Assembly: GCF_910596095.1 (NCBI RefSeq)
Contig: NC_056548.1
Location: 8,085,151-8,149,150 of the forward strand
Source of the DNA: Thunnus maccoyii
Lineage: Eukaryota; Chordata; Actinopteri; Scombriformes; Scombridae
DNA: 64,000 nt
Direction of reading: 5' to 3'
Position numbers and translations under genes: made by a program. Position 1 is the first letter of the stretch, and each line of letters begins with the position of its first letter. Under the pieces are notes generated by a model. It searched no databases. It was not told the DNA's origin and saw only the letters and a list, made by a program, of their open reading frames with translations. Positions 26,004-37,739 of the stretch are shown here, one piece after another.

Positions 26004-26033
<30 letters not shown>
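26004..26033. repeat. (GA)n microsatellite
   Basis: Fifteen GA units at the start of a purine-rich stretch. Confidence 0.95.
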
Positions 26034-26038
<5 letters not shown>

Positions 26039-26079
26039 AGAGGCATACAGAGAGGGGAGTGTGTGTGGATGTACTCGCC

Positions 26080-26256
26080 TGCCTCGCTGACTGACTGACT
26101 GACTGTGTGTGTGTGTGTGTGTGTGTGTTTTGTGTGTGACAGAGAGAGAGAGAGATCAGGAGAGGGGAGAGCGCGTGGATACTACTCCACAGGACTGGAT
26201 GTGTTTGCCGTCACAAGAGGGGAGCACGCACACGTAAAAACAAACAAAAAAAAAAG
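26080..26256 (+). promoter_or_regulatory. Possible noncoding first exon or promoter region upstream of gng2
   Basis: A purine-rich, locally CpG-containing segment ('gagagcgcgtgg', 'gagcacgcacacg') that ends in AAAG|GTAGGA, a usable splice donor at 26256/26257. gng2 is the next plus-strand gene and its coding exon has a splice acceptor just upstream of the ATG, so a distant noncoding first exon must exist. Assignment of this segment is a guess. Confidence 0.2.
26104..26128. repeat. (GT)n microsatellite
   Basis: About 12 GT units. Confidence 0.95.
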
Positions 26257-26367
26257 GTAGGATTTGTTTTAATTTTTTGAAGCAAATATGTTTCTTTTTT
26301 AGTTTCTGTGTTTGGTGGCATCTAGGTTAATCGCATTCAAAATAGGGTGTGTTCCAGAGGAGGAGGG

Positions 26368-26393
26368 TTTTTTTTTTTTTTTTTTTTTTTTTT
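26368..26393. repeat. Poly-T tract
   Basis: Run of 26 T. Confidence 0.95.
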
Positions 26394-26720
26394 CATATCC
26401 ACGCTGTCGTTTTTTGATGCCGCTGGCTGGTTTACATCATGGAATCCCCTCCTCCCTCTAAAATCTCTAAAAACCTCCTTGCTCTGAGGTGAGTTGCTGC
26501 TTTATTTCCCCCCCCCCATCTCTCACCTCCTTTCATACATGTGTGAAAGGGGAGAATGGACTCCCTTCCTCTCTTCTCTCTTCTCCGCCACCACCTCCTT
26601 CTTCTTCTTCTTCCCCCAAGGATCGGCCAGATCTTATAATGTGGAGCCAGAGGAATTAAGGGCATCTGTTTCGGGGGGGAGATATTTGCAAGAGCAGAGG
26701 GGATGAAAAAGAGACAGATG

Positions 26721-26768
26721 AAAAAAAAGGGGGGGGGGGGGGGGGGGGGGTCGGGGGGGTTGGGGGGG
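26721..26768. repeat. A/G-rich tract with a run of about 22 G
   Basis: A run of eight A followed by long G runs separated by single bases. The G runs could form G-quadruplexes on the plus strand. A second G11 tract lies at about 26981-26991. Confidence 0.95.
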
Positions 26769-27829
26769 ATGTGGCAGACAGAGGGGATGCAAAAGACAGA
26801 GGCGGCAGAAAACCAGAGAGGAATCCCACAAGACTCCCGTGAGGTTTTCCGGCCATTCGCAACCCTCTCACCCTCTATACCACGAGGAGAAAGCAGTCGA
26901 CCACACACAAGCTCCGTGTAGTGGTTGTATCAAGCAGATGGCCGGGAGAGGAGGAGGAGATGGTGGTAGAGGTGGAGGAAGGGGGGGGGGGGCGGCGTTG
27001 ATGTTTTTATGTTGCTTATAGACAGATACAGTCTCTGAGAGAAGCATGCATACGCAGGAAAACACACAGACGTGTTGTTTTTCCCACTCTCAGCTCGTTT
27101 CACGAAGGCATCGTCGCGCACAACTCGCATTAAATCATCCGGTCATGTGTGTGTGTTTTGTTTTGCGTGTTACATCTCCAGGCCTGTTACAAACACACAC
27201 AACAAGTCAGAATTACACAAGAGCTCCGGTCGAGGCGGCGCACAGCGTATCTCGGAAAGCGAGTCGCTTCAAGGCCACAGACCTTTCCACACACGTCAAT
27301 GTTGAGACTAGAAGAGCAGTTCACAAAGTATTCAAAGATAAACAAGACACATTCAGAGCACAATGGAAAATGTTGTCTGTTACAGATGAGGGAGGAAGGG
27401 AGTGAGGAAGAGGAATTATGGAAGAGAATGAAGTAGAATAAGTAGCCATCCACACCTTATTGACCACTTTGACCTCTCCACTCCCTTCATGGCCTTCCAC
27501 CAAAAAAATCCTTCCAAAACATCAGGAATTCTCCGAACCGAGGGCTGGGTTTCCTAAAAGCATCTTTCTGGCTGAAGTCATCTCTGTGTGAACCTGTTTG
27601 TTTGAACTCTTTTTTAAAAATGACTCTGTTTCTCAGAGATGCAAAAGGCTTCAGAGGTGAAGATGGCATAAGGTCGGATGGATGTTGTTGCACTCGAGGC
27701 TCCGACCTTTGTACTTGCTGCACTTGTTTACCTCTAACGGTGTTGATTTTGAGTCTTAAGCTCATTCAACCGTACGCTTGTCTGTCTACAGAGAAAAGAA
27801 ACCTCCATTGCTGCCTGTAGGACTTCTGA

Positions 27830-28350
27830 GGAAAGTCAAGTCCCAAATCTTGTCCGCCCAAGCCTTGTGTCAAGTGCCAAGTCATTCAGGGCAGGTCTTC
27901 AGTCTACCAAGTCAAAACTTGTGACTTGAATGCTTTTGGAGATTTGAATGTTGCTGTCAAATCTCAAGTATGACTTGACTTGAGACTTGGAAGCAACATT
28001 TGAATCTCCCTTTTTTTGCGTTTTCAGGGGGTCAGTGCTCACAACTGTTAAATCCAAGTTAAGTTTCGGATGAATGCAAACTGCGCATGCTCTCTGTGCA
28101 GATAAAATAATTTAATCGTGCAGTATTTTTGTAATTACTCTCACTGCCAGAAGAGGGAGACAAAAGTCCCGCACTCCAGCTTTATAGTAAGTCTGACTCA
28201 AGTCTCAAGTCTAGCAGACTAAGTCTAATCTAAGTCATCATTTTTTTGTGACTTAAGTAGGACTCAAGTCCAACTCTCAAGTCTACTGTTTTTAGGTCCT
28301 TTGAGGCACATCCAAGTTAAGTCTCAAGTCTTGTCCAACCAAGTCAGGTC
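27830..28350. repeat. Degenerate 'caagtc/gacttg' tandem repeat
   Basis: Dense imperfect copies of CAAGTC, AAGTCT and their complements. The same pattern resumes at about 28935-28980, so the 28351-28934 segment looks like a later insertion. Non-coding. Confidence 0.65.
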
Positions 28351-28934
28351 AGGTAGACACTTTTATGATAAGCTGTTTTCTCATATAAGCTCCAGACAGT
28401 GTGCAGTGAATTAGGTCCTGACATTGTCTGGAGTTGCCCGTACACACGTGGCATACAACAGGAGATTGTTCGTGTCAGACACGTTCTCACCCACTGGAAA
28501 TACTCCATTTTGTTTAGACGAGGGGTGTTGCCTGGGTAGAGCGTGCAGGAGGCAGGACATGATGCAAAAAACACGCTGCGGTTGTAATTTGGTGTTTTTA
28601 AGCTTTTCACCAGAAATAAAAAAGCTTTTATTTTATAAAAAATCACAGGAAGTCCTCTCTCCCATTAGCCGTAGCTTCACAGCAGAGCGTTCAGGCCAAG
28701 TTAAAACAATGCAGCTTAGCTGGCCTGCTATGTTTATCCAGCACCAGCCGCATGATAGCAACGTCATCAACATGTCCACTCGCTCGCTGTGAATTCTCTG
28801 GAAAATTACCTGCTGTATTCACACATGGATTCAATCGGACATTACACGCACTTTGTACTAGGGAGTTGGCAGGGTAAATTCCAGATAATGTCCAGAAAAT
28901 TTCAGGGATGCAGTGCATGTGTGAAAGGGGCTTT
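28351..28934. mobile_element. Probable insertion inside the caagtc repeat
   Basis: It splits the caagtc repeat. Its right part ('catgtgtgaaaggggctttcc') resembles ends of short fish elements. No clean terminal repeats were found, so the class is unassigned. Confidence 0.3.
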
Positions 28935-28980
28935 CCAGTATGTCTGAGTCAAGTCTGAGTCTCAAGTCTACAGCTCTGAA

Positions 28981-29899
28981 GAATCAGCTTCATGCAAGTT
29001 TCCGACAGTTTGGATGAAATCTATGATAAGGATCCTCCCCAGATACACTTTCATTACTTCTCAAGTAAAGTTGAAAGAAGTCAGGGTTTGAAATGGTCCA
29101 AGCAGCACACTCACTCTCTCAGCAGAATCTAAACAAGCCCGGATGTTTGTAATATTGTTAACAGCCCAGGAGTCTGGCCTTGTTATTCTTGGCATGCTGA
29201 TTGGTTCCAGAGGAAAAGTATGTTTATGCGTCCTCACTCAAGGCAAATGCAAAAACCCTACTGATTCCTCCAAGTTAAAACACAGAGAAAGAGAAGAGAG
29301 ATTAACATACACAAAAGCTGTCATTTGTGTGACACACAGGGCAGGAAGTTAACCTTTCAAACTTGGCAACCTTTCTTTCAAATATGATTTCCAGAGTGGA
29401 AAATAACCTCCACATGATGGCTGATTTCCTGCCAATGTGGCCGGTTGAATTTAAAACAACCTTCTCACTCACAACCAAAATTTCACCAGCATTATTTGGC
29501 GGAGGCTGGTGTTAATTTTCCACCCTGGTCACCCCCAAAACACATGTTTTTTTTTAATGTTTCTCCTGCTCTGTAGCCATTCCTGCGACAGCAGTGTCAT
29601 GCATTCTTTCTACCCCACTTACTACAGCGCTGTTACATAACACACATATCAAAGGTTTTAAACGCAAGGCTTTAAATGTTTCAGGAAAAGAAAACCACTT
29701 GGTCACCGCTTTAATCTAACAAAGAAGAAACATGCCAGGCCCTGATCGTTTGATTTAATAAACATAATAGACCACATTTGCGCTCCCTGGAGCAATAAGC
29801 TTCCTCCCTGCTGCCTTCTTGACTCCCAGGGGATGCATCATTTCCTGGGCCACTGCCTCCTACCCTCCCCCCATCTGGGGCCTAGATTAACCCCCAACG

Positions 29900-29932
<33 letters not shown>

Positions 29933-32700
29933 GCATACACACTCAGACCACAACCTCTAAGATGGCAGGATGGGCAGGGCATGCTAAGGGTGGCACAGAT
30001 GTCCGGGCTAATCGAATGATCACAGGTGGTGGTGGTCTGACCGAGAGGCAGCAGCAGCACGACGGAGGAGGAGGAGAGTTTGGGTTAAAGCACGATTTAA
30101 TGGAGGCTGATATATCTAGAATGAAGTGCTTCATGTCAAATGTCAGATCTACTTTGGGAAAACAAAATGTTACCTGATGTTAGTAATTAAGAAATGCACA
30201 TATGAGTGGGTGCTCTAAATTTGTAATATTACATCACTGTATAAATGGGGAGGGGGGGGTTACAGTTCCTGAAAAACATTTTATCCAAATCTGCATCTTA
30301 CAATACACAACGCAGTCCCACAAAGAAACACTATTATCTGCAAAAATTACAAAGATACTTATTTATTCACAGGAGAGATTTCTGTATTTGTGTTTTTTTT
30401 TTTCTGTGTTCTTCTCACTGAATCGAAGTAGGTGGGGCTCTGTCGGGAAAAGCCTCGCCATTTAATTTTCACATCATTCATTCATCCTGACATCATGCTC
30501 GTGTTAAACCGTTTCTTAAAGGGAGGGCTGGTCTTCTTGCTCTGTTTAACCCCCATCGATCAGTAACAAGTGACGTAACCTACCTTCAAACGTCATTTTC
30601 AGTCTGCATGGAAGCTGTGGTAGCAGTCACTTGGAGCAGTTAACCAATTAACCTCTTATACTGATATAAGAGTTTTTTGTAATATTTCTGTAAGTCGACT
30701 TGTACAGCTTCATCAATTTCACCCACACTTGTCACCAGCTCTCTGTCCATTTGTCATGAATGTAGCTAGGTAGCTATCTAGCTATGTAGGAAGATAATTC
30801 TTAATTCTGTCTATTTAATTCTGATTGGACACAACACCAAACCTGACCTGTTAAATAATAGGTATAAATCAGAGATGTCTGTGATGAATGAGAGGCAACT
30901 GATGTCAATGTTCCAGTGAAAAACAAGACAATTAATTGAAGACTTAACATCAAGTTCAGTACACCAACAATCAATCTGACTTTTAAAAGACATACAATAG
31001 ATGCAGATATAGAAAAATAATTTAAAAGAGACAAAAGAACATGTGTTAATAATGCTAAAGAAGCTATTATTATTATTACTACTATACTGCGATAAAATAA
31101 TCTTATTTGCGTTTCACTTTTCAAGACATTTCAAGACATTTTACAGCATAAAACATTAGCACGACACTGTCATTAGCTCTAGTTGTTAGGAGAGTAGTGG
31201 TAGTAGTACAACTATTGTATTATTAGATGTCACAGTAGTTAAAAGTGCAAATATGACACAAATTACTTTTCAGAGACTTAATTTCCAACATGATATTACT
31301 TAAGATCTAGTCTGTGGAATTGTTTGATTGGTGTTTTTCAGTGCTCTATATCTGTCATCTGTTTAATGTGTAACACAGTGCTGGTGGCTTCTGTGATGTG
31401 AGTCTAGAGGCCAGCTCCAGCTCCAGGTCTGCGTCTGTACTGTAGCGTTTACAGAAATAGTGATGGAGCAGGAGGCTCAGCTGTCCCGCTCAGCGTCATC
31501 TCCCCAGACGATCATGGCCTGACAGCTCTGCTCCCTCTGTGTCCCTCTCTTTCTCTTTGTGTTTATGTGCAGAGGGAGGCGGTGTCCTTTCTCCTATTCA
31601 AGGGCAGGGATCCGTGCTATATTACATTCAATAGTCAATATCCTCTTGATCGTGTTCATTAATAACTCCGGAGGTCAGTTTTATGTTACTTCTCCTTGCT
31701 GCGGTCGCTGTAAAAGCCACTCTGGAAGAAGATATTACCATCACATCTCGGCCTCTTTTATCTTCCTGATAAATTTTATTTCCGGCTTTTATTTATTTAT
31801 TTTCTCATTCTGTGTATCCTCTCCTATCCATTTACAGCTCTGTAAATCTTTGTCTAGCTGAGTGTGCCCTTTACTGCCTCTGTTTCACGGTGACATCGCA
31901 GAGTGTACCTCATTGTCCTATGACACACTGGGGTATGGTACAGTCACTCGCTCAGTCACTGTTAGATGACTGAACTTTATGCATGTGTGTGAGCTTGATT
32001 GCATACTCATTGCACCACTGCCGTTTTGACATTAAAGTCATAATTGAAAACAGGCGTTGTCTTCGGATTGATGCTCGTGCATTTCTGAAAATCCGCGGTG
32101 GGGTTTTGGATTAGTTTTGTGTTTTATAGTCAAACACAGAAAAGAAATGACTCACTCAGCACAATAAGTGAGCGTGTCAGCTTTTATCAAAACTGGAGTC
32201 AAGAGGTTGTTGTGTGATAAACAGAACTGCACCCCCTTTTTTCTCAAGCATGACATGTATCAGCCCTATTTAAAGGGTCAGTTCACCAGAGTTATAAGAA
32301 AGTATGCTGTATTTTCTCACTTACGTCTCATATTTTCTTCTCATGTATATAATTTTTGAGTAACTTGGATGAAGCCTCTCAGTTCAAAACACCTCCAATT
32401 ACTGATTGTAAAGACACAAATGACTTTTCGTTAAACCCCTCCGCCGAACAGTGATTGTCCAGTCATAGTTTGCAACTTTGATTGAAGCGATGTACACAGG
32501 GCAAAAAAGCAAAAGTGAAAGGAAAGGATTAAATTGTGTGTTTATCTGCTCCAACGTAACAGCAATCGTTAGCATATCTGGCTAACTAGCATGCTACCTA
32601 CAGTAGTAACCTTAGTTTAATTACTTCCAAGGCAAAGGAGCGTATCATTAGCAAACTACATTAGTGTGTGGGATCAAAGGTTAAAAAAGCCTTGTTCACA
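28981..32700. other. Intergenic DNA with possible unique conserved-looking blocks, no gene seen
   Basis: Apart from the CA repeat at 29.9 kb, most of this reads as unique sequence. The blocks at about 29390-29500 and 31400-31760 are less AT-biased and free of the local repeat families, so they are reasonable candidates for regulatory DNA. Nothing here supports a protein. Confidence 0.35.
29900..29931. repeat. (CA)n(TA)n microsatellite
   Basis: CA tract running into a short TA tract. Confidence 0.9.
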
Positions 32701-32727
32701 GCTAGCGCATCCACTTTGTCATATTTA

Positions 32728-33635
32728 AAGGAGACCTATTATGCTTTTCCTTATTTTCAGTCCTATAATATAACGTTACAATGTCAGATATTCATGTTAA
32801 AAGTGGCCAATGTGTCAAATAACGAGGTAAACATATGTAGAAGTAATCACTGTGAGCAAAAAGCACCGGCTTCAGACTGCTCTGAACGCTCGGTTTCCAA
32901 TATTTTTTTCTACTTTCAGCCCGAGCTGACATCGGCTCATGACGGATTTCCTTATGTGGTCGTCTGCTCCGCGCACAGCACGTCAGTTCACTGCTCCGCT
33001 CTGCTAACATTATGGCATTTTCTTGTTTCAGGGATAGTCTAGCACTTTTTGCTATATAAAAGTGCAAGGTAAAATAAGTAGTTTACCTGTTGGAGGTGTG
33101 CTGGTTGTCTGCAGCTCTTCATCAAACATCATCATCACTGTGACTGTTTCTGCTTGTACTGTTCCTCCCTGCATTATTTCTAACTGATCCGCTGAACAAA
33201 GAGCTCCAAATATCTCCATATTTCTTTCGACTGTTTTTTAGCGTCACTAACAAAGCTCTGCTAATGCGGTGAGGAACATGTTTCACTTCCTGAAATTTCT
33301 TCACAATAAAAATCTCCCGTTATTTAGTCATTTTAAAGCTATTAACTTGAAGCAGTAAAGCAGGAAATGTTGGGTTTGCATCGGCGGTAACTTAACACAA
33401 CTCTGACATGGCTGGCCCTCGGCAGGCTTCCAGAAAGCTGGCCAATCAGGACAGAGTGGGCTCATCGGTAGGGGGGCCTTAAAGAGACAGGAGACTGCTT
33501 GGTAGACACAGAGGCTGAACTGAGGGGCTGCATAAGATAGATAAGGAGTTTTTTGAACTGTGAATCATGCAAAGCTACTCTAGTGGAGTCCAAAATAAAA
33601 ATATAGAGCTGGAAATTAGCCTAATAGGTCCCCTT
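32728..33635 (+). mobile_element. 908-bp non-autonomous DNA element (family C)
   Basis: The left end AAGGAGACCTATTATGC and the right end (minus strand) AAGGGGACCTATTAGGC are near-perfect inverted repeats. A shorter relative with the same termini lies at 45181-45726. No transposase is encoded; the ORFs of 90-124 codons inside it lack family features. Confidence 0.8.
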
Positions 33636-35523
33636 CAGCCACTGTGTGGAAGCGGCCCTGGATACTATCAGAATTTAGGGTAACGTTAGCGGCTCTGTCC
33701 TGCTTTCTATCTGATTTACACTCCAGCAACCTCAGCCTATTTTACCCAATATGGTGTCATCTTTAGTCCTCATCTTAAAAGCCTTTTCTTGTGTAGTGTG
33801 AAACATGATGTTAGAAAATATGAACAAGTAATCTAAGCAGTCAAACAGGATCGTGTTACAATGAAATAAGAGTCTAATCTTACATTTTCCCTCATACATA
33901 CAGAACTAACTAGCTCTACACTGCAATACAAGAACAATGCTGGTTCTTTATTTACATATCTTCCATCAGGAGTGAGAGTGAGATGCTGACTTTTTGTTGG
34001 ACATGCAGCTAGAATGATATCATTTATGTAGCCGTCACATGTAAGAGTCCTTTTACAAGATCCTCGTTTTAAGACAAGTCAGCTGGAAACATTACAAAGT
34101 CAGTTTTCAACCAACTCATGGAGCTAGCTAGCTACAGCTGATAAAATATTAATTTCTGTCATTTCTACTGTCACAGGTTAGAAATGAGAAGCCTGTTTTT
34201 GTCTACCTCATTCTGAAATCAAGGACTCATTGTTTCAAAAATTACGAAGAATATATGTGCATATGTGCCGTGCAAGAATGGAAAGCTCGACAGGCGTGAG
34301 AAACGGTCAGTTGTTTGCATACTATACATTCTCATATACAGGAGGAGGTTTATGCTGACCTCAAAACTTATCCACGGTTATCTCTGAGCAGGGGTCCCAA
34401 CCTGCCTCCCTGCCCTCCCTGCAGTCCCTCACAGGTTAATCACTGGCTCTCCAGGGTCCAGATGGCTGAGCCAGGGACAGATTTTTAATTACCACGCTCT
34501 GATTTCACACCCTAGGCATCGCAGAGGACAGGAACACTCCCTGCCTCGTTGCCTTAATTTCTCTCTTTGGATGGTGTAAAAAAAAGGCAGGATAATAAGG
34601 TGTGCACTACAGAAAGAGAAAGTAGGATAAAGGGAGAGGGAGAACAAAGAGGAGAGTCAGCATGTGTGGGAGTACGTGAGAGATCGTCACTCTCGACAGG
34701 CCAGGAATTATATTTTCCTCACCAGGATGTTTCCTGCAGCGCTAAATCACCCTTTAAGGCAGTGACACCCAGAGTCGAGCAGCAGCTATAATCACATCTG
34801 TGGAGGGCCTCATCACAAACACAGACCCCCTGAAAACCCAGAGGAAGGGGTTCAAAACAGCTTCAAATGGCAGGGGAAGGATGGCAGAGAGGGTCAGATT
34901 GATTGGGTGGTGTTAGCAGCAGGACGGAGCGTGCTGGGGGTGTTTCAGTCCCATCACTGAACACCTGTCTGCCACACAGGGAGGAACAGGAAGCAGAAGG
35001 CTGGAACACAGGAGAGAATTGGATCACTGGTCACGTCCAATAATGCATCTTTCTGTCTTTTTTCTCCTCAGCAGAGTTCACTTCGAGATGCTTTACTGGC
35101 ATAAAAGTAGAGAACAATATCGCCAAAGCATTAAAATAAAAATAAAAAATGCTGGCACTCTCTGTTTTAACTCTCTCTGTCTCTCATCCCCTGATCTTGC
35201 TGCTGCTCTGCAACATAAATATGATGACACAAACAGTCCCCAGGAAAATCAAATTCAGCAACCATGTTTTTATTTTTTAAGAACAGTCGGCCTTCTTGCC
35301 CTTTTTTTGCAGAAGCAGCATACAGTAAACTGATGTAAGAATAAAAAACGTGAAACACAGAAGGAGAGATGTAAGAGTGCAGTCAGGACTTAGATTGGAC
35401 TGACTGGTGCCATTAAAGTTTATAATTTTACAAAAATCACAAATTTTAAAGCTTTTTAAAAACGTTTGCACCTCATTATCTCCTTTTAACAGATTTTCAT
35501 ATAGAGCAAAAATTAATGGAAAC
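33636..35523. other. Intergenic DNA, no gene seen
   Basis: Unique-looking spacer. The segment at about 34370-34560 is less AT-rich and repeat-free and may be regulatory, but nothing in the sequence proves it. Confidence 0.4.
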
Positions 35524-35840
35524 TAGGGCTGCAACAAATGATTATTTTCATTATCAATCTGCAGATTATTTTCCAGATTAATCGTTTGGTCTATGAAATG
35601 TCAGATAATAGACATTTGAAGAGTCAAAGATGATGTCTTAAAATGGATTTTTTTTTAACCAACAGTCCAAAACCCAAAGATATTCAGTTTAATATCATGT
35701 ATGACAAAGAAAAGCATTAAATCATCATATTTCAGAAGTTGAAAACAACAATTTTATGCCATTTTATGCTTAAAAATGGCTAAAACAATGGCTATTATCA
35801 AAATACAATCAAAATTCTAAAAAAACGTACATGTTTGAAA
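35524..35840 (+). mobile_element. hAT-type MITE copy (family A), 3' end decayed
   Basis: Starts TAGGGCTGCAACAAATGATT and shares 'ccaaaacccaaagatattca' with the 15.7-16.3 kb copy. The right terminus is lost in an AT-rich stretch. Confidence 0.7.
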
Positions 35841-36214
35841 TATTAATTGTTTAATAAATAAATAATAAATTATATGTGATTAGTAAATGGGCCAAAATAT
35901 GCAAAGATATATGTCAACTGTGTCCAAACAGCAGCTCACAACAACAGTCAACTGTATAGTTTTCCAGGGAAACTCCCACATATGAATGTGAGTCTGATGA
36001 GTGACGAGCCGGATGTCTCGTGCTCCGAGCAAATAAAAACCTGTTGTGTACTAGTCACAAGTTACAGGTCATGTGACACTGACTGTTTGTCATCCGGGAA
36101 GGTAATGTCAATAATGGTGACAACTGGGACATGCTGTGTTTTTCACACTTGCTGTGTGTAAATACAGTATGTTTTTACTCACATGTAAAAGAAATATGGG
36201 AGTTACTTGCAAAA

Positions 36215-36475
36215 CTTTATATACAGTTAGCTAGTTTAGCCCAGTGGTTCCCAACCTAGGGGTCAGACCCCTCCGAAGGGTCACCAGGTAAATCTGAGGG
36301 TTGTGAGATGATTAATGGGAGAGAAAACAGGAAAAAACAAAGTTCTGATACACAAATCTGTTTTCAGTTTGCTGAAATTTAGTGTAAAGTAGCGTGAAAA
36401 TACTTAAGTAAAGTACAAGTACCTCAAATTTGAACTGAAGTACAGTATAGTAAATGTTACTCTCCAGCACTGCTC
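36215..36475 (+). mobile_element. Truncated composite: hAT element inside an 'aagtacaagtacct' repeat
   Basis: CAGTGGTTCCCAACCTAGGG at 36242 follows 'ttatatacagttagctagtt', and the sequence ends in 'agtaaagtacaagtacctc'. This is the same order of host repeat and insertion as the fuller composite at 51205-52079. The right terminus of the inner element is missing. Confidence 0.65.
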
Positions 36476-37032
36476 AGGGATTTGAGTTTATAAAAATAGA
36501 TTACATTTGTCTTGTGAAAACCCAAAGGACAATCCTGCTACATACTGAAGCACTTCAGCTTATAGTTTAAGAATCGCTGCAGTAATAATAACATTACACA
36601 TCTTGCATAACAGTGTAACAGTGTAGATTAATGGCTCCAGTGAATCAGGAGTGGTGACAATGCACTACAGTAAGACGGCCCACTCGTCCTTTTTGTTTGT
36701 TTTAAAGTCTAAGCATTTTCAGCGTCACTGGATGTGTCCGGCTCAGAGTTTTGGCTGATGTTGGCGAGGTTTTCGTTAATGGATGCCTCAGTGTAAGGAC
36801 GCTTTAACGTTCTGTGCTGCCATGATTTACGATGGGTGGAATTCCCTTCCTCTGCAGATCTCCTCATGCAGGGTAATTGGCCCATTTATCAGAAGCAGCA
36901 GAAAAACGGAGCTGCAGAGTCACAGATGCATTAAGAATGAATCTGTTGGAGCAGAGAAACGGAGAACGAGGGGCAGATAGAGGAGGAAGAGGAGAAGAGG
37001 TGAATGGGTCAGAGCCAACAGAAGATCAACTT

Positions 37033-37400
37033 AAAGGCAAAGTTTAGGAAATACACTTATTATATTTCTTGCTGAGAGTGAGATGAGATGATTGATACCA
37101 TTCTCATGTCTGTAAGCTCAATATGAAGCTATAGCCAGCAGCTGCTTAGCTTAGCTTAGCATAATGACTGGAAACAGAGGGAAACAGCTAGCCTGGCTCT
37201 GTCCAAAGGTAACAAAATCCACCCACAAGCACCTCTAAAGCTCACTGATTAACATGTTATATCTAGTTTGTTTAGACCGTACAAAAACCAAAGTGTAAAA
37301 GACAAGTTGCAGTGTAACCGGGGGTCATATGTGGGATTGTTTCTTGGCTGGGAAAGGTGACTTCCTGAAGCCACCACTCCCAGCCAAGAGACAGTCTTGC
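37033..37400 (+). repeat. Family B repeat, fullest copy in the window
   Basis: Contains in order 'gagagtgagatgaga', 'aatatgaagctatagccagc', repeated TTAGC units, 'ctggaaacagagggaaacag', 'ctctgtccaaaggtaacaaa' and 'acctctaaagctcactgatt'. It serves as the reference for the other fragments. Confidence 0.75.
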
Positions 37401-37663
37401 AGTTTTCTCTAAAAATTCTTTTATTCATCAGCGAAAAGTCCTTAAAGCTCGACTGAAGTTTTGTTTTGTTGCGTTTCTCCATCAAGTCAAGCCGAGTGAA
37501 GTTTGTGAGAGCGAGCTGTGACATTTGGACACACAGAGGCTACACAAGCCTGAGTGTAATTTATCAGGAATGCAGGAATGAATGCAAGCAGAGTGTCTTC
37601 CTGATCTGAACGCTCCAGTCTATGATTCTCACTCTCTGTATCTGTTTCTCTGTATTTGCACAG

Positions 37664-37739
37664 AGCCGGGGCGAACACAAACTGCTGACTGAACTTCAGG
37701 CAGACACCGGGCCAGAGTGCGGAGGAGTAAGCAGACAAG
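37664..37739 (+). other. Candidate gng2 5' UTR exon
   Basis: A 76-bp unique, GC-richer segment with a strong acceptor (TGTATTTGCACAG) and a consensus donor (ACAAG|GTAAGT). It is on the same strand as gng2, 6.1 kb upstream of the gng2 coding exon, which itself begins at a splice acceptor. It has no ATG that opens a long frame. Being a noncoding gng2 exon is the simplest reading; a separate transcript is possible. Confidence 0.45.

Noticed and set aside
26432..26908. 158-codon minus-strand ORF and overlapping Pro-rich ORFs
   Set aside because: They are driven by the G run (poly-Pro or poly-Gly). No start context, splice context or recognised domain.
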